Shown: in pieces, positions 16,859 to 24,264 of the stretch
Position numbering within the stretch: position 1 is the first letter of the stretch
Layout of the letters: each line of letters begins with the position of its first letter
NCBI RefSeq assembly: GCF_014297335.1
Contig: NZ_JACOQH010000002.1
Coordinates: 186,001 to 250,000, forward strand
DNA length: 64,000 nt
Direction: 5' to 3'
Source of the DNA: Roseburia_D yibonii
GTDB taxonomy: Bacteria > Bacillota > Clostridia > Lachnospirales > Lachnospiraceae
The notes under the pieces: generated by a model
What the model was told of the DNA's origin: nothing
What the model saw: the letters and a program-made list of their open reading frames with translations, nothing else
The model's database searches: none
Program-made: the position numbers and the translations under genes

Positions 16859-17707
16859 ATGGAAGATAAAAAACAGGAAACCAGAAATCGGCGTGTCGTT
16901 GTAAAAATCGGTTCGTCTTCGTTACAGCATCCCGAAACCGGGGACATGAACCTGATCAAGATGGAGCATCTTGCGAGAGAACTGTGTGATCTGCGCAATC
17001 AGGGAATGGATGTCTGCCTGGTATCTTCCGGAGCTATCGCAACCGGAAGAAAGACCATCGGCCTGACGGAACGGCCGAAAAACATTTCGGTCAAGCAGGC
17101 GTGTGCCGCAGTGGGGCAGGCAAAGCTCATGATGATCTATCAGAAAATGTTTGCGGAATACAACCAGATGGTCGGACAGGTTCTGATGACGAAGAATACA
17201 ATGATCAACAATGTTTCACGCAAGAATGCGCAGAATACGTTTGAGGAGCTGTTTCATCTTGGCGTGATCCCGATCGTAAATGAGAATGATACGATATCTA
17301 CCTATGAAATGTGCTTTGGTGACAATGATACGCTTTCCGCCATCGTGGCATCGCTGGTGGGCGCGGATCTTCTGATTCTGTTATCGGACATTGACGGGTT
17401 GTTTACCGATGATCCACACAAGAATAAAGACGCAAAACTGGTTCGTGTGGTGGAAAAACTGGATAATCAGATCTTACATATGGCAAAGGGATCGACAGGC
17501 AGTGATGTCGGGACAGGCGGTATGGCGACCAAGCTGACAGCGGCACATATCGCGACACTTTCCGGAGCGGACATGGTCATCGCAAACGGTGAGGATGTCG
17601 GGATCATCCATAAGATATTTGAGGATGATTATGTAGGAACCTTGTTCCGGGCAAATAAAAATGAAGATTTTTATATTGCGGATTATATTGAAGAAAGTAT
17701 AGGGTAA
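16859..17707 (+). CDS. proB: Glutamate 5-kinase
   Basis: A 282-residue amino-acid kinase that makes gamma-glutamyl phosphate, the first step of proline synthesis. RVVVKIGSSSLQ holds the ATP lysine; SSGAIATGR and VNENDTIS are the glutamate and catalytic segments; GTGGMATKL is conserved near the C-terminus. It lacks the C-terminal PUA domain of the E. coli enzyme. I chose the ATG at 16859 behind TGAGG; the GTG at 16826 adds a non-conserved stretch. proA follows two genes later. Confidence 0.92.
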   Translation: MEDKKQETRNRRVVVKIGSSSLQHPETGDMNLIKMEHLARELCDLRNQGMDVCLVSSGAIATGRKTIGLTERPKNISVKQACAAVGQAKLMMIYQKMFAEYNQMVGQVLMTKNTMINNVSRKNAQNTFEELFHLGVIPIVNENDTISTYEMCFGDNDTLSAIVASLVGADLLILLSDIDGLFTDDPHKNKDAKLVRVVEKLDNQILHMAKGSTGSDVGTGGMATKLTAAHIATLSGADMVIANGEDVGIIHKIFEDDYVGTLFRANKNEDFYIADYIEESIG

Positions 17708-17714
17708 AGAAATG

Positions 17715-17936
17715 ATGAACGACAGCAAGATCGCAAGGATCAATGAATTGTATAAAAAATCAAAAGCAGAAGGACTTACAGAGGCCGAACGCGAGGAACA
17801 GGCAATCTTAAGACAGGAGTTCGTCGCGAGTGTCCGGAAAAATTTAAAGAGTCAGCTGGACAATATTGATATCCAGAATGCGGATGGCTCCGTGGAAAAT
17901 CTCGGAGAAAAATATGGAAACAAAAGCGCAAATTAG
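17715..17936 (+). CDS. DUF896 protein, YnzC family
   Basis: A small helical protein of 73 residues (74 if the ATG at 17712 is used). It begins with the DUF896 helical hairpin: ARINELYKKSK, then LTEAEREEQAILRQE and FRKNL-like VRKNLKSQL. The family is widespread in Firmicutes and of unknown function; B. subtilis YnzC is the structural example. Its 3' end overlaps the next gene by 23 nt. It lies between proB and the folate gene. Confidence 0.8.
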   Translation: MNDSKIARINELYKKSKAEGLTEAEREEQAILRQEFVASVRKNLKSQLDNIDIQNADGSVENLGEKYGNKSAN

Positions 17937-18471
17937 AAAAAGTTACAAACAAAAGCGGGCAATGCTAAACGAGGAAAGCGTGCGGGTGATGTCAGAAGCC
18001 ATCTGTGCCGCGGTTGAAAACAGCGCATGGTATCATGAGGCGGAGCGCGTAGGATTTTATTATCCGCTTGGCAGTGAAGTACAGCTGACCGGTCTGGTAA
18101 CAAAAGCGTGGGCGGCGGGAAAAAAGACCTGTTTCCCCAGAGTGAGCGGAGAAAATATGGAATTTTATGAGATTTCGGATTTCTCGCAGCTGGAAGAAGG
18201 ATGCTTTCATGTGATGGAACCGGTAGAATCCTGTGAAGAACCCGTAGTGCCGGAGCTGATCTTAATTCCCGGCGTGGTATTTGACGGATTTGGAAACCGG
18301 GCAGGCTACGGAAAAGGATATTATGACCGTTATCTTACGGCACATCCGGATTGTATCCGAGCAGGGATCGCGTACCGGATGCAGGTGACCGGTCAGATAC
18401 CGGCAGAACCACAGGATGTCCGTATGCAGTATCTGGTGACGGAGGATGGAATAACAAAAATAGGAGGATAA
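17914..18471 (+). CDS. 5-formyltetrahydrofolate cyclo-ligase
   Basis: A 185-residue enzyme that converts 5-formyl-THF to 5,10-methenyl-THF with ATP. Signatures are KAQIRKSYKQKR at the N-terminus (ATP-binding basic segment), a YPLGSEV substrate loop, and the C-terminal GRAGYGKGYYDR-type motif seen here as GNRAGYGKGYYDR. The ATG at 17914 has GGAG seven bases upstream; the longer form from 17866 would lie deep inside the DUF896 gene. It is embedded in a proline operon, which looks positional rather than functional. Confidence 0.9.
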   Translation: METKAQIRKSYKQKRAMLNEESVRVMSEAICAAVENSAWYHEAERVGFYYPLGSEVQLTGLVTKAWAAGKKTCFPRVSGENMEFYEISDFSQLEEGCFHVMEPVESCEEPVVPELILIPGVVFDGFGNRAGYGKGYYDRYLTAHPDCIRAGIAYRMQVTGQIPAEPQDVRMQYLVTEDGITKIGG

Positions 18472-18475
18472 GGGA

Positions 18476-19729
18476 ATGCAGTTGGAAGAGATTGGGAAAA
18501 AGGCAAAAGAAGCAGAGAGTGTGATGCGTGTACTCGATACCAACACGAAGAATGAGGTATTGCAGAAAGCGGCAGAGAATCTGAAAAAAGATAAAGAAAA
18601 GATCTTGAGCGCCAATGCGGTCGATATGGAAAACGGCAGAAAAAAGGGAATGTCAGACGGTTTGCTGGATCGTCTTTTGCTGACCGAAGCAAGGATCGCC
18701 CAGATGGCAGAAGGTCTTTGTCAGGTCGCTGCCCTGGAAGACCCGATCGGAGAGGTTCTTTCTATGAAAAAACGTCCGAACGGTCTTCTGATCGGACAGA
18801 AACGCGTTCCGCTCGGAGTTGTCGGGATCATCTATGAAGCAAGACCAAATGTAACGGCAGATGCGTTTGCGCTGTGCTTTAAAACGGGAAATGTCGTTAT
18901 TTTAAAGGGCGGCAGTGATGCGTTACATTCCAATCAGGCGATCGTAGAGAGCATCCAGCATACACTGGGTGAACTTTCTCTTCCGGAAACAGCGATCCAG
19001 TTAATTTGTGATACAAGCCATGAGACGGCGGAAAAATTCATGCGGATGAATGGCTATGTGGATGTCCTGATCCCGCGCGGAGGCGCCGGATTGATCCGTA
19101 CCGTGGTGAAGAATGCGACGGTTCCGGTCATTGAGACGGGAACCGGAAACTGTCATATTTTTGTGGACGAGAGCGCGGACTTTGACATGGCAGTCAACAT
19201 CATCTACAATGCAAAAACACAGCGTATCGGGGTCTGCAATGCCTGTGAATCGATCGTGATCCATGAAAAGATCGTGGATGCCTTTATGCCGGTGCTTGCG
19301 GAGCGTTTGAAAGAAAAGCATGTTGAGATCCGTGGGGATGAGCGGGTTATGCAGGCGCTTGCCGGGCAGGAAGATGTAAAGAAAGCAACCGAGGAAGACT
19401 GGGGAACGGAATACCTGGATTATATTATTTCGGCAAAGACCGTTGCCGGGGTAGATGAGGCGATCGCCCATATCAATAAATACAACACCGGACATTCGGA
19501 AGCGATCATTACAGAAAATTATACCAATGCCGAGAAGTTTTTAAATGAAGTCGATGCGGCTGCGGTCTATGTAAACGCGTCCACCCGGTTTACGGATGGA
19601 TTTGAATTTGGCTTTGGTGCTGAGATCGGGATCAGTACGCAGAAGCTTCACGCAAGAGGACCGATGGGACTGCTTGCGCTGACCAGTACAAAATATATCA
19701 TTTATGGAAATGGTCAGGTCAGAAAGTAA
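18476..19729 (+). CDS. proA: Gamma-glutamyl phosphate reductase
   Basis: A 417-residue aldehyde-dehydrogenase-fold enzyme that reduces gamma-glutamyl phosphate to glutamate semialdehyde with NADPH. The catalytic cysteine lies in GVCNACES; PRGGAGLI and ETGTGNCHIFVD are family motifs; FGFGAEIGISTQKLHARGPMG is the usual C-terminal signature. The length is normal. GGAG lies shortly before the start. With proB it gives the first two steps of proline synthesis; proC is not in the window. Confidence 0.95.
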   Translation: MQLEEIGKKAKEAESVMRVLDTNTKNEVLQKAAENLKKDKEKILSANAVDMENGRKKGMSDGLLDRLLLTEARIAQMAEGLCQVAALEDPIGEVLSMKKRPNGLLIGQKRVPLGVVGIIYEARPNVTADAFALCFKTGNVVILKGGSDALHSNQAIVESIQHTLGELSLPETAIQLICDTSHETAEKFMRMNGYVDVLIPRGGAGLIRTVVKNATVPVIETGTGNCHIFVDESADFDMAVNIIYNAKTQRIGVCNACESIVIHEKIVDAFMPVLAERLKEKHVEIRGDERVMQALAGQEDVKKATEEDWGTEYLDYIISAKTVAGVDEAIAHINKYNTGHSEAIITENYTNAEKFLNEVDAAAVYVNASTRFTDGFEFGFGAEIGISTQKLHARGPMGLLALTSTKYIIYGNGQVRK

Positions 19730-19748
19730 GAAATAGAAAGAGGATTTT

Positions 19749-21188
19749 ATGAGGGAATTAACAGAAGTAAAAATGAGTACTCCGGTTCCGGAAATGGAGC
19801 CGCAGCGCCAGTTCTACTATATGGAGGTCGCAAAGGAATATGTGCGGCAGTTAGAGGAAAAAAAGGGCAGAAAACTGACCTTTCATGTCTCGACGTTCGG
19901 ATGTCAGATGAACGCGAGAGATTCCGAAAAGCTGACCGGTATCCTCGAAACGATCGGGTATGTGGAGACAGATACCGAAGAGGCGGACTTTGTGATCTAT
20001 AATACCTGTACGGTGCGGGAAAACGCGAATAACAAGGTGTATGGAAGACTTGGTTATTTGAACGGGTTTAAGAAAAAGGATCACGACATGATGATCGCAC
20101 TCTGTGGTTGTATGATGCAGGAAGAAAAGGTCGTTGAAAAGATAAGGTCAAGTTACCGTTTTGTGGATCTGATCTTCGGAACACATAATATCTATAAATT
20201 CGCAGAACTGCTGGTACAGGCGTTAGAAGCAGACCGGATGGTCGTGGATGTATGGAAGGATACGGACAAGATCGTGGAAGATCTTCCAGTGGAACGGAAA
20301 TATTCCTTTAAGTCCGGTGTCAATATCATGTTTGGCTGCAACAACTTCTGCAGTTACTGCATCGTTCCGTATGTCCGCGGAAGAGAGCGGAGCAGAGAGC
20401 CGAAAGACATCATCCGCGAGATCGAACATCTGGTGGAGGACGGCGTTGTTGAGGTCATGCTCCTTGGGCAGAATGTCAATTCCTATGGAAAAAATTTAGA
20501 GCATCCGGTTACGTTTGCGCAGCTTTTACAGGAAGTGGAAAAAATCGAGGGACTCGAGCGGATCCGTTTTATGACCTCGCATCCGAAGGATCTCTCGGAT
20601 GATCTGATCGAAGTGATGAAACATTCGAAAAAAATCTGTAAACATCTGCATCTTCCGTTGCAGTCCGGCAGTTCAAGACTTTTAAAGATCATGAACCGCC
20701 ACTATACCAAAGAGCAGTATCTGGAGCTGGTAGAAAAGATCCGTGCGGCAGTGCCGGATATCGCGCTTACCACAGACATCATTGTAGGATTTCCGGGTGA
20801 AACCGATGAAGATTTCATGGAAACCATGGATGTCGTGGAAAAAGTCGGCTATGACAGCGCGTTTACCTTTATCTATTCCAAACGTACCGGAACACCGGCA
20901 GCGGAGATGGAAGATCAGGTACCGGAGGAAGTGGTGAAGGCGCGTTTTGACCGCCTGCTTGCGCGGGTACAGACGATCGCGGCACAAAAAGCCGGAGCAC
21001 TTACCGGAAAGACCATGGAGGTGCTGGTGGAGCATATCAATGAGCAGGATTCCCATCTGGTGACGGGAAGATTATCCAATAATTCTACGGTGCATCTGCC
21101 GGGAACCGAAGATATGATCGGAAAACTGATCCCGGTATACTTAAAAGAATGTAAAGGATTTTATTATCTGGGTGAGGCAGTTGAATAA
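19749..21188 (+). CDS. miaB: tRNA-2-methylthio-N6-dimethylallyladenosine synthase
   Basis: A 479-residue radical-SAM methylthiotransferase acting on i6A37 of tRNA. The N-terminal cluster cysteines are in FGCQMNARDS, NTCTVREN and CGCMMQEE; the radical-SAM triad is CNNFCSYC, followed by IVPYVRGRE. A C-terminal TRAM domain ends at about residue 475. An N-terminal extension of ~40 residues precedes the MTTase domain, common in clostridial MiaB. Its paralogue RimO is at 46108. The next gene starts inside the end of this one. Confidence 0.94.
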   Translation: MRELTEVKMSTPVPEMEPQRQFYYMEVAKEYVRQLEEKKGRKLTFHVSTFGCQMNARDSEKLTGILETIGYVETDTEEADFVIYNTCTVRENANNKVYGRLGYLNGFKKKDHDMMIALCGCMMQEEKVVEKIRSSYRFVDLIFGTHNIYKFAELLVQALEADRMVVDVWKDTDKIVEDLPVERKYSFKSGVNIMFGCNNFCSYCIVPYVRGRERSREPKDIIREIEHLVEDGVVEVMLLGQNVNSYGKNLEHPVTFAQLLQEVEKIEGLERIRFMTSHPKDLSDDLIEVMKHSKKICKHLHLPLQSGSSRLLKIMNRHYTKEQYLELVEKIRAAVPDIALTTDIIVGFPGETDEDFMETMDVVEKVGYDSAFTFIYSKRTGTPAAEMEDQVPEEVVKARFDRLLARVQTIAAQKAGALTGKTMEVLVEHINEQDSHLVTGRLSNNSTVHLPGTEDMIGKLIPVYLKECKGFYYLGEAVE

Positions 21189-21567
21189 AAAACGTTTTGG
21201 AAAAAATGATCTGCTGCTGATCGGGGGACTGATCGCGGCAGCGGTTGTGCTCTTTTTGATCCGGGGGATCTTTCATGGAACCGCGGGCGCATATGTGGAA
21301 GTGACCGTAAACGGGGATGTGTATGGAACATACGCATTAAAGGAAGATCAGGAAGTTTTGATCCGACAGAATGGCAGAGTGACAAACACACTCACGATAA
21401 AGGACGGAAAAGCGGATATGATAGATGCGGACTGCCCGGATCTGTTGTGCGTACACCAGAGGGCAATCGACAAAGAAGATGAAACGATCGTATGCCTGCC
21501 GAACAAGGTGGTCGTAAAGGTCGTTGGAGCAAAACAAAAGAGTGATCTGGACTCTGTCGCAGGGTGA
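21172..21567 (+). CDS. Membrane-anchored NusG domain II protein
   Basis: A 131-residue protein with a hydrophobic anchor (about residues 13-31) and an extracytoplasmic NusG_II domain. The domain signature DCPDLLCV, followed by IVCLPNKVVV, is clear; the two cysteines could form a disulfide. The start is GTG at 21172 inside miaB, or TTG at 21181; both are weak. It overlaps the following Gx-transporter gene or its leader. NusG_II and Gx-transporter genes commonly occur side by side; similar pairs are found in flavin-based extracellular electron transfer loci (EetA/EetB-like, from memory). Confidence 0.75.
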   Translation: MRQLNKKRFGKNDLLLIGGLIAAAVVLFLIRGIFHGTAGAYVEVTVNGDVYGTYALKEDQEVLIRQNGRVTNTLTIKDGKADMIDADCPDLLCVHQRAIDKEDETIVCLPNKVVVKVVGAKQKSDLDSVAG

Positions 21568-21572
21568 TAACT

Positions 21573-22070
21573 ATGAAGACAAGAAAAATTGCATACCTTG
21601 GGGTATTTCTGGCGCTTGCGCTGATCTTAAGCTATGTGGAATCACTGATCCCGTTTTACTTTGGCATACCGGGTGTCAAACTGGGGCTTACCAACCTGAT
21701 CGTGGTGGTCATGCTTTACTGCACCGGGACAAAGGAGGCGTTTGGTGTTTCCGTGGCGAGGATACTGCTGGCGGGGTTTCTGTTTGGAAACCTGTTTAGC
21801 ATCCTTTACAGTCTGGCGGGCGGCGTGCTCAGTTTTATCGTAATGTGTCTGCTCAAAAAAACGGGCAGATTCCATGTGATCTCGGTCAGCGTCACGGGCG
21901 GTATCTCACATAATATCGGTCAGCTGATCGCGGCGGCATTCGTGGTGGAAACCTACGATATCTTTTATTACATGCCGTTGCTTCTGATCGCCGGTGTTGC
22001 GACCGGGTTTGTGATCGGCATGCTGGCACAGGAATTTATCCTGCGTTTTGAAAAACAGTTTCATTTTTAA
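21573..22070 (+). CDS. Gx transporter family membrane protein (HepI-like)
   Basis: A 165-residue protein with about five hydrophobic helices, of the family labelled Gx transporter or heptaprenyl diphosphate synthase component I. Typical features are the repeated G-x positions in PGVKLGLTNLIVV and a GGISHNIGQL motif. It resembles ECF-type S components, so substrate uptake or flavin export is plausible, and the old synthase name is doubtful. ATG at 21573 with AGGGTG upstream; it directly follows the NusG_II gene. Confidence 0.75.
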   Translation: MKTRKIAYLGVFLALALILSYVESLIPFYFGIPGVKLGLTNLIVVVMLYCTGTKEAFGVSVARILLAGFLFGNLFSILYSLAGGVLSFIVMCLLKKTGRFHVISVSVTGGISHNIGQLIAAAFVVETYDIFYYMPLLLIAGVATGFVIGMLAQEFILRFEKQFHF

Positions 22071-22082
22071 AGGAGAAAAACT

Positions 22083-22703
22083 ATGTATTCCTATATCAAA
22101 GGCGAATTGGTTGAGATCGCGGAAGATCTGATCGTCGTAGAGGCGAATAATATCGGCTACAATATCCATGTGCCGGGACAGGTATTATCCTATCTGCCGG
22201 AGCGTGGAAGTGAGGTAAAGATTTATACCTATCTCTACATACGGGAAGACGCCATGATGCTTTACGGATTTCTGACAAGAGATGACCTGAATGTGTTTAA
22301 ACTGCTGCTCGGGGTATCCGGTATCGGACCTAAGGGAGCGCTTGCGATCCTTTCGGTCATGACGACGGATGACCTGCGTTTTGCAGTGCTCGGGGATGAT
22401 GAAAAGACGATCGCCAAGGCTCCCGGAATCGGGGCAAAGACAGCAAAACGCCTGATCCTGGAACTGAAGGATAAATTAAAGCTGGAGGATGCGTTTGAGA
22501 GTGCCCTTGAACATAATGGAGAAAGCGGCAGTGCGCCGGGACAGGGTACCAATGCGGTGAAAAACGAGGCGGTACAGGCGCTTACAGCACTGGGCTATTC
22601 TTCGAGTGAGGCCCTAAAGGCGCTGCAGAACGTGGAAATTACGGATGGTATGGACGTGGAAACCGTGCTGAAACAGGCATTAAAACAGATGGCGTTCCTA
22701 TAA
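22083..22703 (+). CDS. ruvA: Holliday junction DNA helicase subunit RuvA
   Basis: A 206-residue protein with an N-terminal OB domain (1-63, MYSYIKGELVE), two helix-hairpin-helix motifs (LLGVSGIGPKGAL and KAPGIGAKTAKRL) that bind the junction, and a C-terminal RuvB-contact domain (about 155-206). Length and order are standard. An AAAGGAG site precedes the ATG. It forms an operon with ruvB 12 bp downstream. Confidence 0.96.
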   Translation: MYSYIKGELVEIAEDLIVVEANNIGYNIHVPGQVLSYLPERGSEVKIYTYLYIREDAMMLYGFLTRDDLNVFKLLLGVSGIGPKGALAILSVMTTDDLRFAVLGDDEKTIAKAPGIGAKTAKRLILELKDKLKLEDAFESALEHNGESGSAPGQGTNAVKNEAVQALTALGYSSSEALKALQNVEITDGMDVETVLKQALKQMAFL

Positions 22704-22715
22704 AAGGAGTTTTAC

Positions 22716-23708
22716 ATGGAAAAAAGAGTGATCTCAACACAGCTGCAGGATGAAGATATTAAGATTGAAACCAATCTCCGCCCGCAGACGCTGGATGAAT
22801 ACATCGGACAGAAAAAAACAAAAGAAAAGTTAAAAGTCTATATTGAAGCAGCAAAGCAGCGGGAAGAGCCGCTGGATCATGTGCTGTTTTACGGACCTCC
22901 GGGACTTGGTAAGACGACGCTTGCGGGGATCATCGCCAACGAGATGGGAACACATATCAAGATCACTTCCGGGCCGGCGATCGGAAAACCGGGCGAGATG
23001 GCGGCGATCTTAAGTAATCTCCAGGAGGGAGACGTCCTCTTTGTGGATGAGATCCACCGTCTGAACCGTCAGGTAGAAGAAGTGCTTTATCCGGCAATGG
23101 AGGACTATGTGATCGATATTATGATCGGAAAGGGCGCGACCGCGCGTTCAATCCGTCTGGATCTGCCGAAGTTTACGCTGGTGGGCGCAACGACCAGGGC
23201 AGGACTTTTATCGGCACCTTTAAGGGATCGTTTCGGCGTGGTACATCATCTGGAATTTTATAATGTGGAGGAACTCACCACGATCATCGAACACTCGGCG
23301 CATAAGCTGGAGGTGGAGATCGAGCCGGATGGCGCGTATGAGCTTGCCAGACGTTCCCGTGGAACGCCGCGGCTGGCAAACCGTCTGTTAAAGCGGGTGC
23401 GTGATTTCGCGCAGGTCAAATATGACGGCGTGATCACCAGAGAGGTGGCATCTTTTGCACTGGATCTGCTCGAAGTGGACAAGCTGGGGCTGGATCAGAA
23501 TGACCGCAACATCTTGCTCACGATCATGGAAAAATTTTCCGGCGGGCCGGTGGGGCTCGATACGCTTGCGGCGGCGATCGGTGAGGACGGCGGTACGATC
23601 GAAGATGTGTATGAGCCGTATCTGGTAAAGAACGGATTTATCAACCGGACACCAAAGGGGCGTGTCGTGACGGATCTGGCTTACCGCCATTTCGGGATGA
23701 CAAGATAA
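22716..23708 (+). CDS. ruvB: Holliday junction branch migration ATPase RuvB
   Basis: A 330-residue AAA+ motor. Walker A is GPPGLGKTT, Walker B is LFVDEIHRL, the sensor segment is GATTRAGLLSAPLRDRFG, and the C-terminal winged helix carries TPKGRV. The length is normal. It drives branch migration with RuvA; the resolvase in this organism is probably RecU (57860), since no ruvC is present here. Confidence 0.97.
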   Translation: MEKRVISTQLQDEDIKIETNLRPQTLDEYIGQKKTKEKLKVYIEAAKQREEPLDHVLFYGPPGLGKTTLAGIIANEMGTHIKITSGPAIGKPGEMAAILSNLQEGDVLFVDEIHRLNRQVEEVLYPAMEDYVIDIMIGKGATARSIRLDLPKFTLVGATTRAGLLSAPLRDRFGVVHHLEFYNVEELTTIIEHSAHKLEVEIEPDGAYELARRSRGTPRLANRLLKRVRDFAQVKYDGVITREVASFALDLLEVDKLGLDQNDRNILLTIMEKFSGGPVGLDTLAAAIGEDGGTIEDVYEPYLVKNGFINRTPKGRVVTDLAYRHFGMTR

Positions 23709-23713
23709 AAGAG

Positions 23714-23742
23714 TTGTCTTTCCGGGGAAAACACTTTATAAT
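23714..23742 (+). promoter_or_regulatory. Sigma-A promoter of zapA
   Basis: TTGTCT, 17-bp spacer, TATAAT, 32 bp before the zapA start. Confidence 0.6.
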
Positions 23743-23773
23743 AATACAATATGGAAAATAAAGGGGGCTTTTT

Positions 23774-24205
23774 ATGTCATCCAAAACGAGTGCGCAGGTT
23801 ATCATTGGCGGAAGAGTATATACATTAAGCGGTTACGAGGAAGAAGCGTATCTGCAGAAGGTGGCATCCTATTTAAACGGTAAGCTTGAGGAGTTTAAGG
23901 GAATGCCGGATTACACAAAGCTGTCCGGTGACATGAAATCCGTTTTGCTGGAACTGAATATCGCGGATGATTACTTTAAGGCAAAAGCACAGGTAGAACG
24001 CCTTGAGCGTGAACTACAGCAGAAAGAAGACGAAAGCAGTGATCTGAAAAACGAACTGGTATCCAGACAGATCGAACAGGAACGAAATACCAAGGCATAT
24101 GAGGAACTTGAGGCGGAGAACCGCAGGCTTCTTTTGGAAAAAACAAAGCTGGAAGCGGCATTGGAGCAGAATGCTGCGACAGAAAATAAAGAAGAAAAAG
24201 AATAA
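23774..24205 (+). CDS. zapA: Cell division protein ZapA-like
   Basis: A 143-residue protein. The N-terminal ~90 residues match ZapA (VIIGGRVYTLSGYEEEAYLQKVASYL), which bundles FtsZ filaments at midcell. The remaining part is a charged coiled coil rich in Glu, Lys and Arg, longer than in the roughly 85-residue Bacillus protein. GGGGG precedes the ATG. The FtsW/RodA and PBP genes that follow the U32 gene fit a cell-envelope neighbourhood. Confidence 0.85.
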   Translation: MSSKTSAQVIIGGRVYTLSGYEEEAYLQKVASYLNGKLEEFKGMPDYTKLSGDMKSVLLELNIADDYFKAKAQVERLERELQQKEDESSDLKNELVSRQIEQERNTKAYEELEAENRRLLLEKTKLEAALEQNAATENKEEKE

Positions 24206-24209
24206 AACA

Positions 24210-24250
24210 AAAAGGGGACAGAAATCGGAATGCGTCTGTCTCTTTCTTGT
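24210..24250 (+). terminator. Hairpin between zapA and the U32 gene
   Basis: 24211-24222 pairs imperfectly with 24235-24245 around a 12-nt loop, followed by a pyrimidine-rich tract. It is probably a partial terminator. Confidence 0.5.
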
Positions 24251-24264
24251 TATGGAGATATTTT

